A DNA stretch of 64,000 nt from Streptomyces luteogriseus (GCF_014205055.1 NZ_JACHMS010000001.1:3100001-3164000); one strand, 5' to 3'; shown: positions 50,144 through 58,955, counted from the stretch's first letter. Made by a program: numbers and translations. Notes: generated by a model from the sequence alone, not told the origin.

Positions 50144-52780
50144 TCAGAACAGACTCAACAAGGCCTCCGCCGGGTCCGTCAGGGTCGTGTCGCCTCCGGG
50201 CAGGGGGAGTTCGAACCACACCGTCTTGCCCCGGGGGGTGCGGCGGGAGCCCCACGCGGCGCTGAGGAGGCCGACGAGCTGGAGGCCGCGACCGCCCTCG
50301 TCGGTGTCGCGGGCGCGGCGGCGGCGCGGCTGGACCAGGCCGGAGTCCCAGACCTCGCAGACCAGGGTGCGGTCGAGCAGGAGACGCAGCCGGATGTCGC
50401 CCTCACCGTAGCGCAGGGCGTTGGTGACCAGTTCGCTGACCAGGAGTTCCGTCGTGTCGACCAGGGGTTCCATGTCCCAGGCGAGGAGCTGGGCGCGGGC
50501 GTACTCGCGGGCCCGGCCCACGCTGCGCGGCTCGCGCGGCAGGGTCCAGTCGCCGACGGAATCGGTGGGCAGCCCCTGTACACGTGCCATCAGCAGCGCG
50601 ATGTCGTCCTCGCCGTGATGGGTGTCGAGGGTGTTGAGAACGTGGTCGCAGACGTCCTCCAACGGCTGGGTGGGATCGGAGAGCGCGCTGACGAAGGCCT
50701 GGAGGCCTTCGTCCAGGGGGTGGTCGCGGCTTTCGACCAGGCCGTCCGTGTAGAGCGCGAGCAGGGCGCCCTCGGGCAGTTCGACCTCGACCTCCTCGAA
50801 GGGCTCTCCTCCGACGCCGAGCGGCATGCCCGGCGGCACGTCGAGCATCAGCGCCGGCTCGCCCGGCTCGACCAGGACGGGCGGCAGATGGCCCGCGTTG
50901 GCGAAGGTGCAGCGCCGGGTGACGGAGTCGTAGACGGCGTAGACACAGGTGGCGAGGTACACCTCCGACAGGTCCGCCTCGCGGGGACGGCGTGCCGCCC
51001 TGGTCGCCTGCTGGACGCCCCCGGGGGCGCCCAGGCCGCGGGCGATCTCGTCCAGCTGGGAGAGCACCTCGGCCGGTTCCAGGTCGAGCTGTGCCAGGGT
51101 GCGGACCGCCGTGCGGAGTTCGCCCATGGCGACGGCGGCGCGCAGGCCGCGGCCCATGACGTCGCCGACGACCAGCGCGGTGCGGTGCCCGGGGAGTTCG
51201 ATGACGTCGAACCAGTCGCCGCCGACCTCGCTGGGCCGCCCGGTGTTGACGTTGCCGGGCAGGTAGCGGCAGGCGATGTCGAGGCCGGAGGCCTCCGGGT
51301 CGCCGGGCGGGAGCAGGGACCGTTGCAGTATCAACGCGCGTTCGTGCTCGCGGCGGTACAGACGCGCGTTGTCGATGCAGACCGCGGCCCGCGCGGCCAG
51401 TTCCACGGCGAGGTCACGGTCCCGGTCGCCGAACGGCTCGCTGCCCTTCGTCCGGGCGAACTGCACGAGCCCGACGACCGTGTCGTGGGCGACCATCGGC
51501 ACGGCGAGCGTGGACTGCACGAGTCCGCCGTCCTCGCCCGGGACGGTCTGGGGGCGGGCCGTGCGCAGGGCGTCCGCGCAGGGCGAGTTGAACGGGTAGT
51601 GGTGGACGGCGCCGACCGCGACGGGCACGCCGGTGCCGGTGAAGGGCGCGTCGGAGACGGCGCTGGCGAACGCCACGCGGCGCAGTTCGGCGCTGCCGTC
51701 GGCGAGCCCGGGCGGGGTCTCGTCGCCGGCCAGCAGGCCCTGGTAGAGGTCGACCGTGGCCAGGTCGCAGAAGCCGGGGACGACGACGTCGAGGAGCTGG
51801 CGGGCCGTGGTCTCCAGGTCGAGGGAGTTGCCGATGCGGGCACCGGCCTCGTTCAGCAGGGCGAGGTTGCGCCGGGCGGCGGCGGCCTCGCGGGCGGCGG
51901 CGCGGCGGGCGGTGATGTCGGTGCCGAGCCAGGCCACGCCGATGGGGCGGCCCGAACCGCTGTGCACCCGGTAGAGGTTGACGGACCAGTGGCGGCGCTC
52001 GTCGGAGCCGGGCACGAAGCCCGTGACGTGCATGTCGGTGATGGAGTTGCCGGTCTCCAGGACGCGCCGCAGGGTCGCGGCGACCCGCTCGGCCTCGCCG
52101 CGCTGGAGGTAGTCGTGGACGCCCTTGCCGCGATGCTCGTCCGGCGTGCCGCCGAAGACGGACGCGAATCGATGGTTGGCACGGCGGACCCGCAGGTCGG
52201 GGTCGATCAGCAGGAACCCGAACGGGGATTGACCGAAAATGGCCTGCGAAGCGGCAAGGTCGGTCTCGATGGTACGCAGGGTGCGCACATCGACGACGAT
52301 GCAGACGGCGGCCTTCTCACCCTCCTCGGTGCGCGTCGGCATGACGTACACCTCGGCGAGCCCTTCGTGCCCGCACTCCCCCTCGACGCCCCTCGGCATC
52401 CGGAAGGGCACGACCCCGGTCCACTCGCGGCCGTCGAGGATCTCGGCCATCTTGCGCATGCCGCGCTCGCGGTGACGCGGGTCGATGAACGCCTCGATGG
52501 GGTCCATGCCGACGGCGCGGTCGGCGGCGATGCCGAAGAGGTGCTCGGCGCGCAGGCTCCACTGCTCGACCAGCCCGTCGGGCCCGATGGAGAAGGAGGC
52601 GACCCTGATGTAGTCGTAGATGGATCCGGGGGGACTGCTCTGCCACATGGCGTCCCCGGTCCGCACCCCGTCGGCCGCGAGCGCACCTCCCACCACGGAG
52701 GCCAGGCCGTCGGCAGCCCTCGCCCTCGCGCCCTCCGACGGGTCCTCGGACTCCGTGGCCTTCGCTGGTATCTCGCTCAC
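50144..52780 (-). CDS. PAS-PAS-GAF-PP2C phosphatase with C-terminal HATPase domain
   Basis: An 878-residue multidomain signal protein. Two PAS domains span about 60-300 (the second with IFGQSPFGFLLIDPDLRVRR), a GAF domain about 330-480, a SpoIIE/RsbU PP2C phosphatase about 500-705 (EVGGDWFDVIELPG, GDVMGRGLRAAVAMGELR, YTDGLVESRD) and an RsbW-like ATPase about 745-870. Streptomyces use such proteins in partner-switching control of sigma factors. The GTG start has GGAGGGG at 9 nt. No anti-sigma antagonist or sigma gene adjoins it, but a stand-alone RsbW-like kinase follows on its 5' side. Confidence 0.9.
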   Translation of the reverse strand: MSEIPAKATESEDPSEGARARAADGLASVVGGALAADGVRTGDAMWQSSPPGSIYDYIRVASFSIGPDGLVEQWSLRAEHLFGIAADRAVGMDPIEAFIDPRHRERGMRKMAEILDGREWTGVVPFRMPRGVEGECGHEGLAEVYVMPTRTEEGEKAAVCIVVDVRTLRTIETDLAASQAIFGQSPFGFLLIDPDLRVRRANHRFASVFGGTPDEHRGKGVHDYLQRGEAERVAATLRRVLETGNSITDMHVTGFVPGSDERRHWSVNLYRVHSGSGRPIGVAWLGTDITARRAAAREAAAARRNLALLNEAGARIGNSLDLETTARQLLDVVVPGFCDLATVDLYQGLLAGDETPPGLADGSAELRRVAFASAVSDAPFTGTGVPVAVGAVHHYPFNSPCADALRTARPQTVPGEDGGLVQSTLAVPMVAHDTVVGLVQFARTKGSEPFGDRDRDLAVELAARAAVCIDNARLYRREHERALILQRSLLPPGDPEASGLDIACRYLPGNVNTGRPSEVGGDWFDVIELPGHRTALVVGDVMGRGLRAAVAMGELRTAVRTLAQLDLEPAEVLSQLDEIARGLGAPGGVQQATRAARRPREADLSEVYLATCVYAVYDSVTRRCTFANAGHLPPVLVEPGEPALMLDVPPGMPLGVGGEPFEEVEVELPEGALLALYTDGLVESRDHPLDEGLQAFVSALSDPTQPLEDVCDHVLNTLDTHHGEDDIALLMARVQGLPTDSVGDWTLPREPRSVGRAREYARAQLLAWDMEPLVDTTELLVSELVTNALRYGEGDIRLRLLLDRTLVCEVWDSGLVQPRRRRARDTDEGGRGLQLVGLLSAAWGSRRTPRGKTVWFELPLPGGDTTLTDPAEALLSLF

Positions 52781-53035
52781 GCGAACCGTCCCCTCCAGCT
52801 CACCGCGTCCGGCACCGGTCACCGGGGGCGGCTGCCCGCAGTATCCAGCACTACGGTACCGCACAACACGGTGTTCACGATCACAGCACGGTCCCGATGG
52901 TTTTCGGTCCGGACCGTGACAACACTTCCAGTCTTCTAACCAGGGGACACGTCGTCGAACCCCGTAGGCCGGCAACCGCCACTGGCCTGAACCAATCGCT
53001 CTACAGCGGTAAGACGTACGTACACCGGATTTTCA

Positions 53036-53491
53036 CTACGGCACCGCGAGTTCGAACCACACCGTCTTGCCCGCGGCACCGGGCCGGGTGCCCCAGCGGC
53101 GCGAGGAGGAGGCCACCAGATGCAGTCCTCGGCCGCCCTCGTCCTCCAGGCGGGCGGCGCGCTCGCGGGGCGGGTCCGGCAACGGGTCGGAGACCTCCAC
53201 CAGGAGGACGCCACCCAGGCCGGAGGGGCGTACGAGGCGGACCCCGATGGGGCCCGTGGCGTGTCGCAGGGCGTTGGTGACCAACTCGCTCACCAGCAGG
53301 GCGGCGAGGTCGGCGAGGCTGTCGAGGCCCCACTCGCGGAGTTGGCCGCGCACGGCCTGGCGGGCGGTGCGCACGGCACCCGGGTCGTCCGGAAAGCTCC
53401 ACTCGGCGCAGTCACCTTCGGTGTCGATCACGCCGATCACTTCCCAGGCAGGAGCCCCGCCCATGTCCGGTTTCATGGGGTTAATGGGCAC
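53036..53491 (-). CDS. RsbW-like HATPase_c_2 regulatory kinase
   Basis: A 151-residue single-domain ATPase of the anti-sigma kinase family. The N-box is SELVTNALRHA, and the ATP-lid has DEGGRGLHLVASSSRRWG and GKTVWFEL at the end. It probably binds a sigma factor or antagonist and may phosphorylate a partner, with the neighbouring phosphatase acting opposite (inference). The start is uncertain among GTG 53491 and ATG 53476 and 53464. Same strand as the phosphatase with a 255-bp gap. Confidence 0.85.
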   Translation of the reverse strand: MPINPMKPDMGGAPAWEVIGVIDTEGDCAEWSFPDDPGAVRTARQAVRGQLREWGLDSLADLAALLVSELVTNALRHATGPIGVRLVRPSGLGGVLLVEVSDPLPDPPRERAARLEDEGGRGLHLVASSSRRWGTRPGAAGKTVWFELAVP

Positions 53492-53600
53492 ATACCCGAT
53501 ATTCGGGGTGAATTACCGCGCGGGGCAGCGCGCTGTGGCACGAAAGGCGCAGGGGTGTCCGTACGGCGGCGCGACGAGAGCCGCACGCCCCTGGCCGACT

Positions 53601-54056
53601 TCAGGCGCCGGGCGCTTCGGGCCCGCCGGCGCCGCGCCCGGGCGAGGGAAGGCCTTCCAGGGCTCCCAGATGCGCGAGGGCCTGCCGTACGGCCGGGACG
53701 TCCTGGTCCAGCCAGGGCACGTCCCAGATCTCGTCGGGGCCGAGCCAGCGCAGTGCGTCGTGGTCCTGGAGGGGTTCGGGGGCGGCGGAGCCGGGGCGCA
53801 GCCGGGCGGTCCACACGTGCAGGACGTACGGCGCCCTGAGGGGCCACTCCCCCGGGACGCGCCCGCCCACCTCGGCGTCGACGCCGAGTTCCTCGCGCAG
53901 CTCCCGTGCGAGCGCCGCCTCGGCCGTCTCCCCGGGCTCGACCTTGCCGCCCGGCAGCTCCCAGCGCCCGGCCAGCTCGACGGGCGCGCTGCGCCGGGCG
54001 GCCAGCAGCCGCCCGTCCTCGACCAGCGCGGCCCCTACGACGATCCGCTCACTCAT
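53601..54056 (-). CDS. Nudix hydrolase, MutT-like
   Basis: A 151-residue Nudix protein. The Nudix box is complete: GGKVEPGETAEAALAREL followed by REELGVD. The start MSERIVVGAALVEDGRLLAAR is family-typical, and the sequence resembles MutT-type 8-oxo-dGTP/CTP pyrophosphohydrolases, but substrate cannot be fixed. Downstream tail is Gly/Pro/Ala-rich. The 25-bp repeat array lies from 64 bp before its start. Confidence 0.9.
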   Translation of the reverse strand: MSERIVVGAALVEDGRLLAARRSAPVELAGRWELPGGKVEPGETAEAALARELREELGVDAEVGGRVPGEWPLRAPYVLHVWTARLRPGSAAPEPLQDHDALRWLGPDEIWDVPWLDQDVPAVRQALAHLGALEGLPSPGRGAGGPEAPGA

Positions 54057-54120
54057 GCGGGGAGCCTACGGGAGCCCCCGCCGGCCTCCGGGGCCTGCTC
54101 GACGTCTCCGCGGGGCCCTT

Positions 54121-54295
54121 CACGGTGGTCAGCCGTTCTGCCCTTCACGGTGGTCAGCCGCTCTGCCGTTCACGGTGGTCAGCCGTGCACCTCGTCACGG
54201 TGGTCAGCCGTGTACCTCGTCACGGTGGTCAGCCGTGTACCTCGTCACGGTGGTCAGCCGTGCATCCCGTCACGGTGGTCAGCCGTGTTCCTGCC
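54121..54295. repeat. 25-bp tandem repeat array, seven exact cores
   Basis: CACGGTGGTCAGCCG occurs at 54121, 54146, 54171, 54196, 54221, 54246 and 54271, an exact 25-bp period; the 10-bp spacers vary and become alike toward the right (TGTACCTCGT). From the third copy on, each unit contains CACGG-TGGTCAG-CCGTG, a small inverted repeat. A degenerate eighth copy at 54295-54310 includes the stop codon of the SPOR protein gene. The array separates that gene from the Nudix gene. Confidence 0.93.
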
Positions 54296-54301
54296 ACGCG
54301 G

Positions 54302-54496
54302 TCAGTCGCGGGCCATGGCCGACCCGTTCTGACCGAGCCGCTCGACCCAGTACAGCTGCTTGTGGCCGCGACCGTCGAGGCTGTCCGCGATCTTCTGGGC
54401 CTCGGCCCGGGTCGCGTACCGGCCCACGCGGTAGCGGTTGCCGTTGTCGTCCTCTCGTATCACGAGCCAGGGAAGAGTGACCGTGCTGTCGTTCAT
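54302..54496 (-). CDS. small SPOR-like domain protein
   Basis: A 64-residue protein that is almost wholly a SPOR-like fold (PWLVIREDDNGNRYRVGRY, ATRAEAQKIADSLDGRG, KQLYWVERLG). It has no signal peptide or membrane helix, so it is cytoplasmic unless exported differently, and would not reach septal glycan as true SPOR proteins do. The ATG has GGAGGGG at 5 nt. Its stop codon lies in the degenerate end of the 25-bp array. Confidence 0.85.
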   Translation of the reverse strand: MNDSTVTLPWLVIREDDNGNRYRVGRYATRAEAQKIADSLDGRGHKQLYWVERLGQNGSAMARD

Positions 54497-54837
54497 CGCG
54501 CCCCTCCACGTCCCGCTCGCGGCCTGTGCCGTACCCCACCCGCCAAGGAAACCGCAATGCGCATATGCCCGACCCTACGCCTAACCTTCACGCAGCGAAT
54601 ACGCCTTTTCACAAAGAGGTACGCAACCAGCCAGAACGCAGGGGGCGCACGTCGGCGAACGCGCCGTCGGCGCACCTCGGCGCAACCGGCCCTGGACAAG
54701 CCCCGGATACGACCGTCGACCTGGGCCAACGGCGGCAGGCACCGGGGCACGCGCCGCCCCGGTCCGCGACGGTGCGCACGGCGGGCGTGTGAGCGGGGCG
54801 CGCGGGGTGCGCGCCGCGGGGCGGATGTGAGCGTTCG
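54497..54837. other. 341-bp intergenic region
   Basis: No gene is supported. The stretch 54540-54640 is locally lower in GC (ACGCAGCGAATACGCCTTTT), suggesting the SPOR gene's promoter on the minus strand (TAGGGT at about 54574). The rest is repetitive in CG runs (CGGCGAACGCGCCGTCGGCG). Open frames on both strands lack ribosome sites and conserved sequence. Confidence 0.5.
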
Positions 54838-55590
54838 CTACTTGACCGGAAGGTGGTAGGCGACCCGGTACCGATCGGCCGGGACGACCACGTCGGCCGT
54901 CTCCACGGGGCGGCCGGAGGCGTAGAACGTGCGCTGGATGACCAGCACCACATGGCCCGGGACGCCACCGAGGACGAGCAGCTCCTCGGCGAGGCCGGGG
55001 CGGGCGCCGACCTCCTCCGTGACGTTGTCCACGATCACGTCGATGGCGCGCATGCGCTCCACGACGCCCATGCCGCCGACCGGCCCCTCCTCCGGCAGCA
55101 TCACGGGTGTACGCCCCGTGACGGTGAGGGGCTCCCAGGACGTGGAGAGCATCATCGCCTCACCGCCCTCGCGGTAGAGGTACCGCGTGCACATGACCCG
55201 CTCGCCCGGCTCGATGCCCAGCCGCTCGGCGACCGCGACGCTCGCCTCGGACTGCTCACTGCTGGACTCCCAGGTGCCGCGGCCCTCGCCGTCGGCCTGC
55301 TCCTGGCGGAACGGTGTGGCGCCTCCGGTCGGGCGGTAGCCGGAGCGGGAGATGCGCCGGGGCACGGGCCGCTCACGCACATACGTCCCCGAGCCGGAAC
55401 GACCCTCGACCAGGCCTTCCGCCATGAGCACCTTGCGGGCCTCCAGCGCGACCGTGTCCGAGACCCCGTACTCCTGGCGGATTCTGGCCTGGGAGGGGAG
55501 GCGGGTGTGCGGTGGCAGCTGACCGTCGACGATCTTCTTGCGGAGATCACCCGCGACGCGCAGGTACGCCGGCTGCTCACCGAATGTCAC
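54838..55590 (-). CDS. GntR-family regulator with UTRA domain (HutC type)
   Basis: A 250-residue transcription factor. The N-terminal winged helix has LRKKIVDGQLPPHTRLPSQA and YGVSDTVALEARKVL; the C-terminal UTRA domain (about 95-245) binds a small effector. The GTG start has GGGAG at 6 nt. It is a single gene; the target is not obvious. Upstream, GTTG-TACAGACAG-CAAC (55606-55622) is a weak inverted repeat that might be its own operator. Confidence 0.92.
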   Translation of the reverse strand: MTFGEQPAYLRVAGDLRKKIVDGQLPPHTRLPSQARIRQEYGVSDTVALEARKVLMAEGLVEGRSGSGTYVRERPVPRRISRSGYRPTGGATPFRQEQADGEGRGTWESSSEQSEASVAVAERLGIEPGERVMCTRYLYREGGEAMMLSTSWEPLTVTGRTPVMLPEEGPVGGMGVVERMRAIDVIVDNVTEEVGARPGLAEELLVLGGVPGHVVLVIQRTFYASGRPVETADVVVPADRYRVAYHLPVK

Positions 55591-55737
55591 TGGCCGCTCC
55601 CATCAGGTTGTACAGACAGCAACAGCGTGGCAACCGTAGGTTGTGCGGTGCAAGCAAAGGCCAGAGAATCACTCGATGTGATGACAAGGAGCCCCTGAGG
55701 GCTTTACGCAGGCGGTTTCTCCCCGCTATGGCCGCCG

Positions 55738-56859
55738 TCACACCTGCGCTTCGGCGGTGTCTTCCTCTTCCTCCCCGGAGGCGGGCGGGGTCGCCGCCAG
55801 ACCGAGGGCCTTGCGCGCCGTGACGGTCGCCGGGCCGTCCACGGACCCGTACGCCTTGTCGTAGTGCGCGAAGTACGTGTCCGCGTCGGGCGCGGTGCTC
55901 GCCCTGCGCCACTCCTCGCGGGCGTCCTCCATGTCCTCGACCAGGCCGGCGAGGGGCTTACGGACGCCGGCCGGCCAGGAGTGCCCGCGCAGGGCCTCGA
56001 TCTGCTCGCCGAGCACGTCGTGGACCTGGCCGGCCCAGGCCCGGTGGGCGGCCAGGTCGTCCTCGGGGCTCTTCTCGGGCTCCTCGTGGAGCGCCGTGTC
56101 GAGGGCGTTGGCCGTCGAGAGGAGGACGACCTGGTCGGTGTCGAGGGTGGTGGGGTCGGCGCGCAGGGAGCCGGTCAGCTTGAGCCCGGCCTCGGTGTCG
56201 CCGAAGAGGCAGGTGATCGCGCGGTCGCCGAAGCGCCAGCTCTCCCGGGACGGCAGCAGGTAGTACACGTCGACGTCGGCCGGCATGGCCCAGGTGTCCA
56301 TCGCGTACTGGTCCTGGAGGGCGTAGCACTTCTCGGCGGCGACGTCGGTGATCTCTCCCTCACCCGGGAAGGCGCCGCCGGGCAGTGTGACGACCGCGAA
56401 CACCTCGGCGTCGTGCCGGCCCTCGCACGGCACCCGGTCGACGTCGTAGGTGTCCCCCTCCAGCCCGCCGGGCGCGTCGAAGCAGTCGCCCTTGTCCAGC
56501 GACAGGACCTCGTTGCCCCGTCGCGCGCCGTCCTTGAACCCCTCCCAGACCTCGGACGCGGCGCCCGTGGACAGCACGGCCACCCACAGCACGATCCCGA
56601 CGGCCGACAGCACGGACCCCGCGATCGCCAGCCCCCGCCCGCTCTGCCCGGACCGCCGGATCTGCCACAACGCGATCAGCCCCAGCACGAGCCCGGCTGC
56701 GGGCAGGAAGCAGAGCACGCCGAGCACCAGCGCGGCGACGGCGAGCGCGTTGACGGAGACCGGGGTGCCGTGGGGGCGGTGGGCCTGCGGCCAGTCGGCA
56801 GGGGGCGGGCCGTACGGGCCCTGGGGGTACCGGCTCCCAGGGGGCGGGGGTATCGACAC
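55738..56859 (-). CDS. DUF4190 membrane protein with septum-formation-like domain
   Basis: A 373-residue protein. Residues 1-30 are Pro-rich; the DUF4190 double helix follows (VNALAVAALVLGVLCFLPAA, GLVLGLIALWQIRRSG, GLAIAGSVLSAVGIVLWVAV). The outside part has a septum-formation-like (PF13845) unit with GDCFDAPGG, VPCEGRHDAEVFAVV and EKCYALQDQY, with probable disulfides, and a helical acidic tail. The GTG start has AGGAG at 10 nt. A role in division is only implied by the domain name. Confidence 0.8.
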   Translation of the reverse strand: MSIPPPPGSRYPQGPYGPPPADWPQAHRPHGTPVSVNALAVAALVLGVLCFLPAAGLVLGLIALWQIRRSGQSGRGLAIAGSVLSAVGIVLWVAVLSTGAASEVWEGFKDGARRGNEVLSLDKGDCFDAPGGLEGDTYDVDRVPCEGRHDAEVFAVVTLPGGAFPGEGEITDVAAEKCYALQDQYAMDTWAMPADVDVYYLLPSRESWRFGDRAITCLFGDTEAGLKLTGSLRADPTTLDTDQVVLLSTANALDTALHEEPEKSPEDDLAAHRAWAGQVHDVLGEQIEALRGHSWPAGVRKPLAGLVEDMEDAREEWRRASTAPDADTYFAHYDKAYGSVDGPATVTARKALGLAATPPASGEEEEDTAEAQV

Positions 56860-56935
56860 GGGTAGGTGCTCCTGGCTGGGACGGTGGGCGGGTCCGTCGT
56901 ACGGCTCGCCCGCATCGTAGGGGCGGAGCGACGGG

Positions 56936-56999
56936 GGCGGAATACGGTCGATGCGCGCGACTGTGACGCGGGCGGAATGCGGTCGATGCACGCGACGGT
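56936..56999. repeat. 29-bp imperfect direct repeat
   Basis: Copies at 56936-56964 and 56971-56999 (GGCGGAATACGGTCGATG and GGCGGAATGCGGTCGATG beginnings) agree at 26 of 29 positions with a 35-bp period. They lie between the DUF4190 gene start and the broken kinase. Confidence 0.7.
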
Positions 57000-57029
57000 A
57001 CGGGCGGCGAATCGGTTGACGGCCCGCCG

Positions 57030-57547
57030 GTCCTCGCGGCCGGGTGGCTCGGCGGCCCCACGCCGTTCGTGAGGGACGAGGGCGGTCACGTCGCGGGTTC
57101 CGGTGGAACGACGCGTGTCCGTCGCCGCGCGGCAGGTGGGCCCGTTCGCGCAGGCCCACCAGGCAGTGGCCGCCGCCGGGAGGGCCGGCCGGGCGGGGAG
57201 GCGGCCGGGGGCGGAGTTGTGCACCTCGGCGTGCAGGCGGCCGCGCAGCGCAGCCGTACCCGCGCCCGCGCGCCCGGGGCGTGCTTGCGGATGTTGGTCA
57301 GCGCCTCCCGCACCGTGCGGTACGCGGCGCGTTCGACCGGCTCGGGCACCGGGACCGGGGGCAGCGACACGTCGAGGTCCACCGTGAGGCCGCTGTCGCG
57401 GACCAGGTCCGTGAGGTCGGCCAGTCCGGCCCCCGGGGCGCCCTGCGCGTCGGGGTCTCCCGCCGTGCGCAACAACCATACGAGGTGGCGCAGTTCGGTG
57501 AGGGTCCGGGCCGAGAGTTCGTGGATCGTCCGGGCCATCGTCCGCAT
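57030..57547 (-). pseudogene. degenerate DesK-type histidine kinase, 3' part only
   Basis: The segment starts inside a HisKA_3 region (TIHELSARTLTELRHLVWLL) and includes the ATPase N-box (REALTNIRKHAPGARARVRL). The sequence then continues only by changing frame: LHAEVHNSAPGRLPARPALP in a second frame, GLRERAHLPRGDG in a third, then back to PHERRGAAEPPG. The phosphoacceptor His and sensor domain are missing. At least two frameshifts and a 5' truncation make it a pseudogene. No partner regulator is near. Confidence 0.75.
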
Positions 57548-57564
57548 GTCCGTGTCCCGTCGTC

Positions 57565-57780
57565 ACCAGGCGGCTGCTGCTCTCCCAAGGTGTCAAGAGC
57601 ATCTCCAAGCACGCGGCCCAGCGCGGCATCAGCCAGGAGATGGTCGCGCGTACGGTGAAGTCCCGCAAGAAGACCAAGGGCAGGTCGCCGGGTACGTGGA
57701 AGTACACCACCGGCAAGATCTGGGTCGTGACCAACATGGCCGGCGACGTCGTGTCCGCCGGCCGCAACCGAGCCCGTTCC
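57565..57780 (+). pseudogene. DUF4258-like fragment without a normal start
   Basis: The frame has ISKHAAQRGISQEMVARTVK and PGTWKYTTGKIWVVTNMAGD followed by VVSAGRN, which looks like a DUF4258 protein, a small family often paired with DUF2283. No ATG or GTG precedes the conserved part (first ATG 57640 falls inside it), and the frame runs on into the next gene instead of stopping. It seems to have lost its start, stop or both. The 5' break is beside the broken kinase. Confidence 0.55.
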
Positions 57781-57793
57781 CGAGAGGCGAAGC

Positions 57794-58015
57794 ATGCACG
57801 TCGACTACGACCGCGAGAACGACACCGCGTATGTCTCTCTCGTCGCGCACATCGCGGACGGCGCCGCCGTCCGCCAGATCCCCGTCGACGGGGTCGGGGC
57901 GGACGCCGAGGTGTTCCTCGACGTGGACGCGTCGGGGCGGCTGCTCGGCATCGAGGTGATCGGTGCGGGTGGAGCTCTGCCGGTGGAGGTACTGGAGCAG
58001 GCCTCCACGGGCTGA
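57794..58015 (+). CDS. DUF2283 small protein
   Basis: A 73-residue DUF2283 protein (MHVDYDRENDTAYVSLVA, then VDVDASGRLLGIEVIGAG with a Leu for the more usual motif start). DUF2283 proteins are frequently encoded right after DUF4258 proteins and the pair is suspected to be toxin-antitoxin-like; here the DUF4258 partner looks damaged, leaving this as an orphan. It ends 7 bp before the convergent tgmB stop. Function is unproven. Confidence 0.85.
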   Translation: MHVDYDRENDTAYVSLVAHIADGAAVRQIPVDGVGADAEVFLDVDASGRLLGIEVIGAGGALPVEVLEQASTG

Positions 58016-58022
58016 CGCCGGG

Positions 58023-58955
58023 TCAGGCCCGGCCGGGCCGGGCCAACCACCGGGCGACCGCCTCCGAGATCGGCTGCCCGGTGTCCAGCTCCACGAAGCC
58101 GAACTGGCCGCTCTGGTTGCACTCGAGAAACCACCAGAAGCCGTCCTCGTCCTCCGCGAAGTCGAAGGCGGCGTACGCCAGACCCGCCATCTCGACGTAG
58201 TCGTGCACCGACGTACGGATGCGGTCGGGCACCGGAACCGTCTCCCAGGTGTGCTCGGTGCCGCCGTAGCGTCCGTCCACCTGGTCCGGTTCGGCCGTCT
58301 TCCGCGCCGCGAACAGCCTGCTGCCGACGCAGGTCAGGCGGATGTCCGCGTGCTTGGGGACGTACCGCTGGAGCAGCGCGGGACCGGCCGCGACGCCGGA
58401 GAAGTCCGAGTCGGGTCCGATCAGGGTCGTGGGCAGGGCCATCGCGGGTTCACCGGGCGGCGGCCCCGAGGCGGACTTCACCACCACCTCCCCGTACTCC
58501 TCGGCGAACTGCCGTGCCAGGCCCGGGAAGGTGGTGATGACCGTCGGCGGTACGGCGAAGCCGCTGAGGTGGGCGGTTCTCAGCTGCCACGGTTTCAGCC
58601 GGGCCCGCTCCGCGTCGCGCGGGTGGTTCATCCAGCGTGCGGAAGCCGAGTAGAGCATCCCGAACAGGGCCTGGCGGGTCTCGGCGGTCAGCCATGCGGA
58701 GGGCTCGTCCGCGTGCGCGGCCGGCTCGCCGGGCCTGCGCACCCACACGGAGCGCAGACCTCCCATGCTGACCACATGCCCGTTCGCCGACAGCAGGCCC
58801 TCGAAGTCACCGTGCGCGTAGTGGGCGGACAGCACGGTGCTGACCGGCAGGTCGGCGGGGTCCAGCCGCATGACGGGCACCGCCGCGTCGTGGAGTCTGG
58901 TCACGACCAGGTCGGCGGTGACGTCGTCTTTGGCCGTGAGGATCAGTACGGTCAT
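58023..58955 (-). CDS. tgmB: ATP-grasp ligase of a graspetide (omega-ester RiPP) locus
   Basis: A 310-residue ATP-grasp protein of the RimK/MvdD-like graspetide ligase type (TIGR04187, GRASP_SAV_5884). It would use ATP to activate Asp or Glu side chains of the precursor and join them to Thr/Ser (ester) or Lys (amide). Motifs: N-terminal leader-binding half with SVWVRRPGEP and MNHPRDAERARLKPWQLR, ATP site VVVKSASGP, LLQRYVPKHADIRLTCVG, and metal/ATP residues in FLECNQSGQFGFVE. It begins 13 bp after tgmA and is translated with it. No methyltransferase, protease or exporter lies beside it. Confidence 0.9.
   Translation of the reverse strand: MTVLILTAKDDVTADLVVTRLHDAAVPVMRLDPADLPVSTVLSAHYAHGDFEGLLSANGHVVSMGGLRSVWVRRPGEPAAHADEPSAWLTAETRQALFGMLYSASARWMNHPRDAERARLKPWQLRTAHLSGFAVPPTVITTFPGLARQFAEEYGEVVVKSASGPPPGEPAMALPTTLIGPDSDFSGVAAGPALLQRYVPKHADIRLTCVGSRLFAARKTAEPDQVDGRYGGTEHTWETVPVPDRIRTSVHDYVEMAGLAYAAFDFAEDEDGFWWFLECNQSGQFGFVELDTGQPISEAVARWLARPGRA

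Noticed and set aside
54121..54295. CRISPR array
   Set aside because: Spacers are 10 bp, much too short, and similar to one another; no cas genes are nearby. It is a simple tandem repeat.
54526..54790. Small gene on the plus strand between SPOR and GntR genes
   Set aside because: The AAGGAAACC leader is tempting, but the product is Arg/Gly-rich low complexity with no conserved sequence and the frame continues antisense into the GntR gene.
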